Source: Deltaproteobacteria bacterium (GTDB lineage Bacteria; Myxococcota_A; UBA9160; SZUA-336). From it: DNA of 8,815 nucleotides. The DNA lies in assembly GCA_030673955.1 (NCBI GenBank), contig DAOVBF010000030.1, forward strand, positions 1-8,815, written 5' to 3'. Position numbers and translations under genes: made by a program. Below, piece after piece: positions 6,101-8,815 of this stretch (the stretch's first letter is position 1; the number at the start of each line of letters is the position of its first letter). Below the pieces are notes generated by a model. The model was not told the DNA's origin. It did no database searches and worked only from the letters and a program-made list of their open reading frames with translations.

Positions 6101-7110
6101 GCAGGAGCCGAAGGCGTCTCACGGGGCCGCACAAGGTCGCGATCCTGCTGCGCCTCATGGACGAAGACGTGTCCGTGGAAATCCTCAAGAACCTCGGGGA
6201 TCGCGACATCGCACGTATCCACCGCGCCGACACGGATCTCGGCGAGCCGGACGAGGGGGTGGTCCGAGAGGTCGCGCTCGACTTCAAGTCACAAGTGTTT
6301 GGCGGCGGGCAGCGCATCGCCGGGATCTCGACCCGTCGAATCGATTCCATGGTTCGCGAGGCGATCGAGAAGGACCGCCTCGATGCCATCTTCGGGCGCA
6401 CGGATGTCGAGATCGGAAAGATCCAGGACACGCTGGCCGCGATCGACCCCCGCGTCGTCGGCCGCATCCTGAGCCGCGAATATCCGCAGACCTGCGCGCT
6501 CGTCTTATCTCAGCTCCCACCCGAGCAGGCCGCGGACGTGCTGCTGGCCCTCCCGGAGGACCTTCGGGTCGATGTGGTCATGCGCATCGCCCGTATGGAG
6601 AAGATCTCGCAGGACATGCTGACCGAGCTCAACCGGGCCCTCGAGCGCGAGCTCTCCGGTTTCGAAGGTGCCACCGCCGCCCAGGAGATGGAGGGCGTCG
6701 ACCTAGCGGTCCAGCTCTTCATGCACATGGACCGTGCGAGCGAGGCGACCCTGCTGGACGCCGTGGCGGATGAGGACCAGGAGGTCGCACACATGATCCG
6801 TGAGCGCATGTTCACGTTCGAGGATCTCCTGGACGTCGATGACCGCGGCATCCAGATGGTGCTGCGAAACATCGAGAACCAGACCCTGGTCCTGGCGCTC
6901 AAGGGGGCAGAGGAAAGAATGAAGGAGAAGTTCCTCTCGAACGTGTCCCAGCGCGTGAAAGCATCCCTGATGGAAGACCTCGACACGATGGGACCGGTGC
7001 GTCTCTCGGAGGTCGAGGGGGCGCAGCAATCCATCGCGAACACAGCCCGCGAGATGTCTGAGCGCGGCGAGATCCAGGTCGAAGGAAGGGGTGAGGATGA
7101 GCTCGTCTGA
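6085..7110 (+). CDS. fliG: Flagellar motor switch protein FliG
   Basis: FliG is the rotor protein that sits on the cytoplasmic face of FliF, binds FliM, and exchanges torque with the stator. The protein has 341 residues (about 331 in E. coli). It begins with a basic extension (ARVSRSRRR), then the FliF-binding N-domain from about residue 15. The middle domain carries REYPQTCALVLSQLPP, where EYPQ (132-135) takes the place of the usual EHPQ. The C-domain contains MFTFEDLLDVDDRGIQ (242-257) and the torque-related charges Lys273, Arg290, Glu297-Asp298 and Arg306. These correspond to E. coli K264, R281, D288-D289 and R297, with one Asp changed to Glu. The ATG at 6085 is the only start that keeps the full N-domain. 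Its ribosome site is weak and the gene overlaps fliF by 16 bases, so translation probably depends on coupling. Confidence 0.97.
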   Translation: MAARVSRSRRRLTGPHKVAILLRLMDEDVSVEILKNLGDRDIARIHRADTDLGEPDEGVVREVALDFKSQVFGGGQRIAGISTRRIDSMVREAIEKDRLDAIFGRTDVEIGKIQDTLAAIDPRVVGRILSREYPQTCALVLSQLPPEQAADVLLALPEDLRVDVVMRIARMEKISQDMLTELNRALERELSGFEGATAAQEMEGVDLAVQLFMHMDRASEATLLDAVADEDQEVAHMIRERMFTFEDLLDVDDRGIQMVLRNIENQTLVLALKGAEERMKEKFLSNVSQRVKASLMEDLDTMGPVRLSEVEGAQQSIANTAREMSERGEIQVEGRGEDELV

Positions 7111-7726
7111 GTCCTTCCGCCGCCCGACGTGGATCGACCTGCAGCACGAGGTGCCGGAGCCGGTCCACGAAGACTTCATCGAGCAGACGGAGTTTCCGCA
7201 GCTGGCGCGCTCCAGCGAGCAGGAGTTGACGCCGGAAGAGGCATACCGCAACGGCCTCGCCGAGGGAGAGGAGCGCGGACGCGCCGCGGCGGTCAAGGAA
7301 CTGGAGCCGGTGATCCAGGAGTTGCGAGCCCTGTCTGCATCGATGACCGCGGTCCGCCAGGAACGCCTCAGCGCCGCCGAGAGCGAGCTGATCCAGGTGG
7401 CTACAGAGATCGCGCAGCGAATTCTGCACGGCGAGCTCGAGCAAGGCAGCGATGTCGTTCTCAGGATGGCGCACGCCTGTGTTGAGGAGGCCAAGGGAGA
7501 GGAATCCCTCGTTCTGCACGTGGCCCCAACGGACCTGGAGCTGGTGCGCACGCATCTGCCTGAGCTCGAGTTGGACTTCGCCGACGGAGGGGTCCAGGTT
7601 CAGGAGGATCCTTCTCTCCAGCCCGGGTCCGTCGTCCTCGAGACGCCCGTGCGCTGCTACGACGGACGCCCCGAGCGAATTCTGCGCCACGCACAGCAAC
7701 ACCTGGACGCCGAGGAGAAAGGCTGA
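7097..7726 (+). CDS. fliH: Flagellar assembly protein FliH (export ATPase regulator)
   Basis: FliH forms a dimer that binds the export ATPase FliI and tethers it to the C-ring and export gate, acting like the peripheral stalk of F-type ATPases. With the ATG at 7097 it has 209 residues. The N-terminal region is variable and carries a Trp (RRPTWIDL, Trp12), as in Salmonella FliH, where Trp residues near the N-terminus contact the C-ring. A short GxxxGxxxG run (Gly53, Gly57, Gly61) is the known FliH helix-packing repeat. A charged helix follows, then a globular C-domain from about 95, ending with PGSVVLETPVRCYDGRPERI. An in-frame GTG at 7091 is possible, but GGAAGGGG upstream is better spaced for the ATG. 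The gene overlaps fliG by 14 bases, and its stop overlaps the fliI start. Confidence 0.9.
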   Translation: MSSSESFRRPTWIDLQHEVPEPVHEDFIEQTEFPQLARSSEQELTPEEAYRNGLAEGEERGRAAAVKELEPVIQELRALSASMTAVRQERLSAAESELIQVATEIAQRILHGELEQGSDVVLRMAHACVEEAKGEESLVLHVAPTDLELVRTHLPELELDFADGGVQVQEDPSLQPGSVVLETPVRCYDGRPERILRHAQQHLDAEEKG

Positions 7727-8815
7727 TGCCCATGCCGCAGGCACTGCTGGAGGCTCTGGGCACGGCGGCACCGCCGCAGGGCGGTTACGTCACGGCGGTG
7801 CGCGGAATCCTCGCGGAGGCGAGGGGGGTGGGCATTCCGATTGGCGGGCTGGCAGAGATTGAAACCGGCGCAGGGTTCCTGCCCGCCGAGGTCGTTGGAT
7901 TCCGAAGTGGGTACCTGCAGGTGATGCCGCTCGTTGCGCCGCGCGGCATCTCGGCCGGCAGTCGCGTCTGGCCCATGGCGCGCCGAGCCTCGGTTCCCGC
8001 GGGGGAGTTTCTACTGGGACGCGTCGTCGACGCAATGGGGCAGCCCATCGATGACGGCCCCCCCTTCCCGCCGGGCGACCGAGCGCCCCTCTATCGCGAC
8101 CCGATCCCGCCACTGGAACGTCCCATCCTCTCGGAACCTCTCGACGTCGGTGTGCGGGCAATCAACGCGGCGGCGACCTTGGCCAGAGGACAGCGCGTGG
8201 GACTCTTCTCCGCCACGGGCGTCGGGAAGAGCACCTTACTCGGCATGATGGTACGCGGGACCAACGCGGACGTGCGCGTCATGGCACTGATCGGTGAACG
8301 CGGCCGCGAGGTGCGCGAGTTCATCGATCGAGAGCTGGGCGAGGCGCGTCAGAGCACGGTGGTTGTCGCCGTACCCTCCGACTCCTCTCCCCTCCTGCGA
8401 ACGCGAGGTGCCTACGTCGCCACAGCGATCGCGGAGTACTTCCGCGGTCAGGGCCGCGATGTGCTGCTGCTCATGGACTCGATCACGCGTTTCGCGTTCG
8501 CGGCGCGCGAAATCGGCTTGGCCCGAGGAGAGCCCGCTACGACAAAGGGATATACACCGAGTGTGTTCGCGGAGCTCCCGGTACTGCTCGAGCGAGCCGG
8601 ACGGCTCGAGCAGGGAAGCATCACAGCCATCTACGCGGTTCTCGTCGAGGGAGACGATATGGAGGATCCCATTGCGGACTCTCTGCGCGGAATCCTGGAT
8701 GGACACATCGTGCTCTCGCGAGCGCTTTCGGAGCGCGGTCATTACCCGGCTGTTGACGTTTTGCCCAGCATCAGCCGCGCCATGATCTCGGTGACGTCCA
8801 GCCAGCATCGCGAAC
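7726..8815 (+). CDS. fliI: Flagellum-specific export ATPase FliI, 3' end outside window
   Basis: FliI is the hexameric ATPase of the flagellar type III export system, related to the F1 beta subunit. The frame stays open to the right edge, giving 363 full codons; about 80-100 residues should be missing by comparison with the family. The first part is the beta-barrel domain (residues 1 to about 95). The nucleotide-binding domain shows Walker A SATGVGKST (162-170), IGERGREVREF with catalytic Glu191, Walker B VLLLMDSITR with Asp251, and GEPATTKGYTPSVFAELPVL. The latter is the signature stretch of FliI/YscN ATPases. The start ATG at 7726 overlaps the fliH stop by one base and has GAGGAG 8 bases upstream. 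A second in-frame ATG at 7732 is less well spaced. Flagellar rather than injectisome identity rests on the neighbours. fliJ would be expected next. Confidence 0.96.
   Translation, partial: MPMPQALLEALGTAAPPQGGYVTAVRGILAEARGVGIPIGGLAEIETGAGFLPAEVVGFRSGYLQVMPLVAPRGISAGSRVWPMARRASVPAGEFLLGRVVDAMGQPIDDGPPFPPGDRAPLYRDPIPPLERPILSEPLDVGVRAINAAATLARGQRVGLFSATGVGKSTLLGMMVRGTNADVRVMALIGERGREVREFIDRELGEARQSTVVVAVPSDSSPLLRTRGAYVATAIAEYFRGQGRDVLLLMDSITRFAFAAREIGLARGEPATTKGYTPSVFAELPVLLERAGRLEQGSITAIYAVLVEGDDMEDPIADSLRGILDGHIVLSRALSERGHYPAVDVLPSISRAMISVTSSQHRE

Noticed and set aside
7091..7096. GTG at 7091 as the fliH start
   Set aside because: It is possible, but it sits directly on the purine-rich ribosome site. 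The ATG two codons later has better spacing.
3384..8815. A non-flagellar type III secretion (injectisome) cluster
   Set aside because: FlgB, FlgC, FliE and a full FliG with torque residues are specific to flagella.

Overview
The window is a GC-rich stretch (over 60% by eye) read entirely on the + strand. It holds the early basal-body and export part of a flagellar gene cluster. The order is TPR-protein gene (5' end outside the window), a sigma-54 enhancer-binding regulator, flgB, flgC, fliE, fliF, fliG, fliH and fliI (3' end outside the window). This order, with a NtrC/FlbD/FlrC/FleQ-class regulator just ahead of flgB and a sigma-54 promoter between them, suggests a Gram-negative, proteobacteria-like organism. 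GC-rich deltaproteobacterial relatives (Desulfobacterota, Myxococcota, Binatota) would fit, but that taxonomic guess is inference only.

Layout. Bases 1-1859 encode a large alpha-helical TPR-type protein of unknown function. Its stop codon overlaps the TTG start of the regulator (1856-3259), so the two are probably co-translated. The regulator has a degenerate receiver domain with no phospho-acceptor aspartate, an intact AAA+ domain with the GAFTGA loop, and a Fis-type helix-turn-helix. A 124-bp intergenic stretch (3260-3383) follows. It contains a sigma-54 promoter matching the consensus at every defined position (3328-3343). A partial palindrome lies about 107 bp upstream of the predicted transcription start, at the very end of the regulator gene, and is a plausible enhancer site. 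From 3384 on, seven flagellar genes overlap or abut each other: flgB and flgC (proximal rod), fliE (rod/MS-ring adaptor), fliF (MS ring), fliG (rotor/C-ring), fliH and fliI (export ATPase regulator and ATPase).

How it fits together. The regulator with sigma-54 RNA polymerase probably switches on the flgB operon from the promoter immediately downstream of its own gene. The operon products build the inner-membrane MS ring, the proximal rod, the cytoplasmic switch and the export ATPase. The one part not explained by textbook flagellar biology is the TPR protein coupled to a regulator that cannot be phosphorylated in the usual way. This may be a protein-partner control circuit rather than a two-component one. 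No mobile element, RNA gene, CRISPR array or reverse-strand gene was seen.
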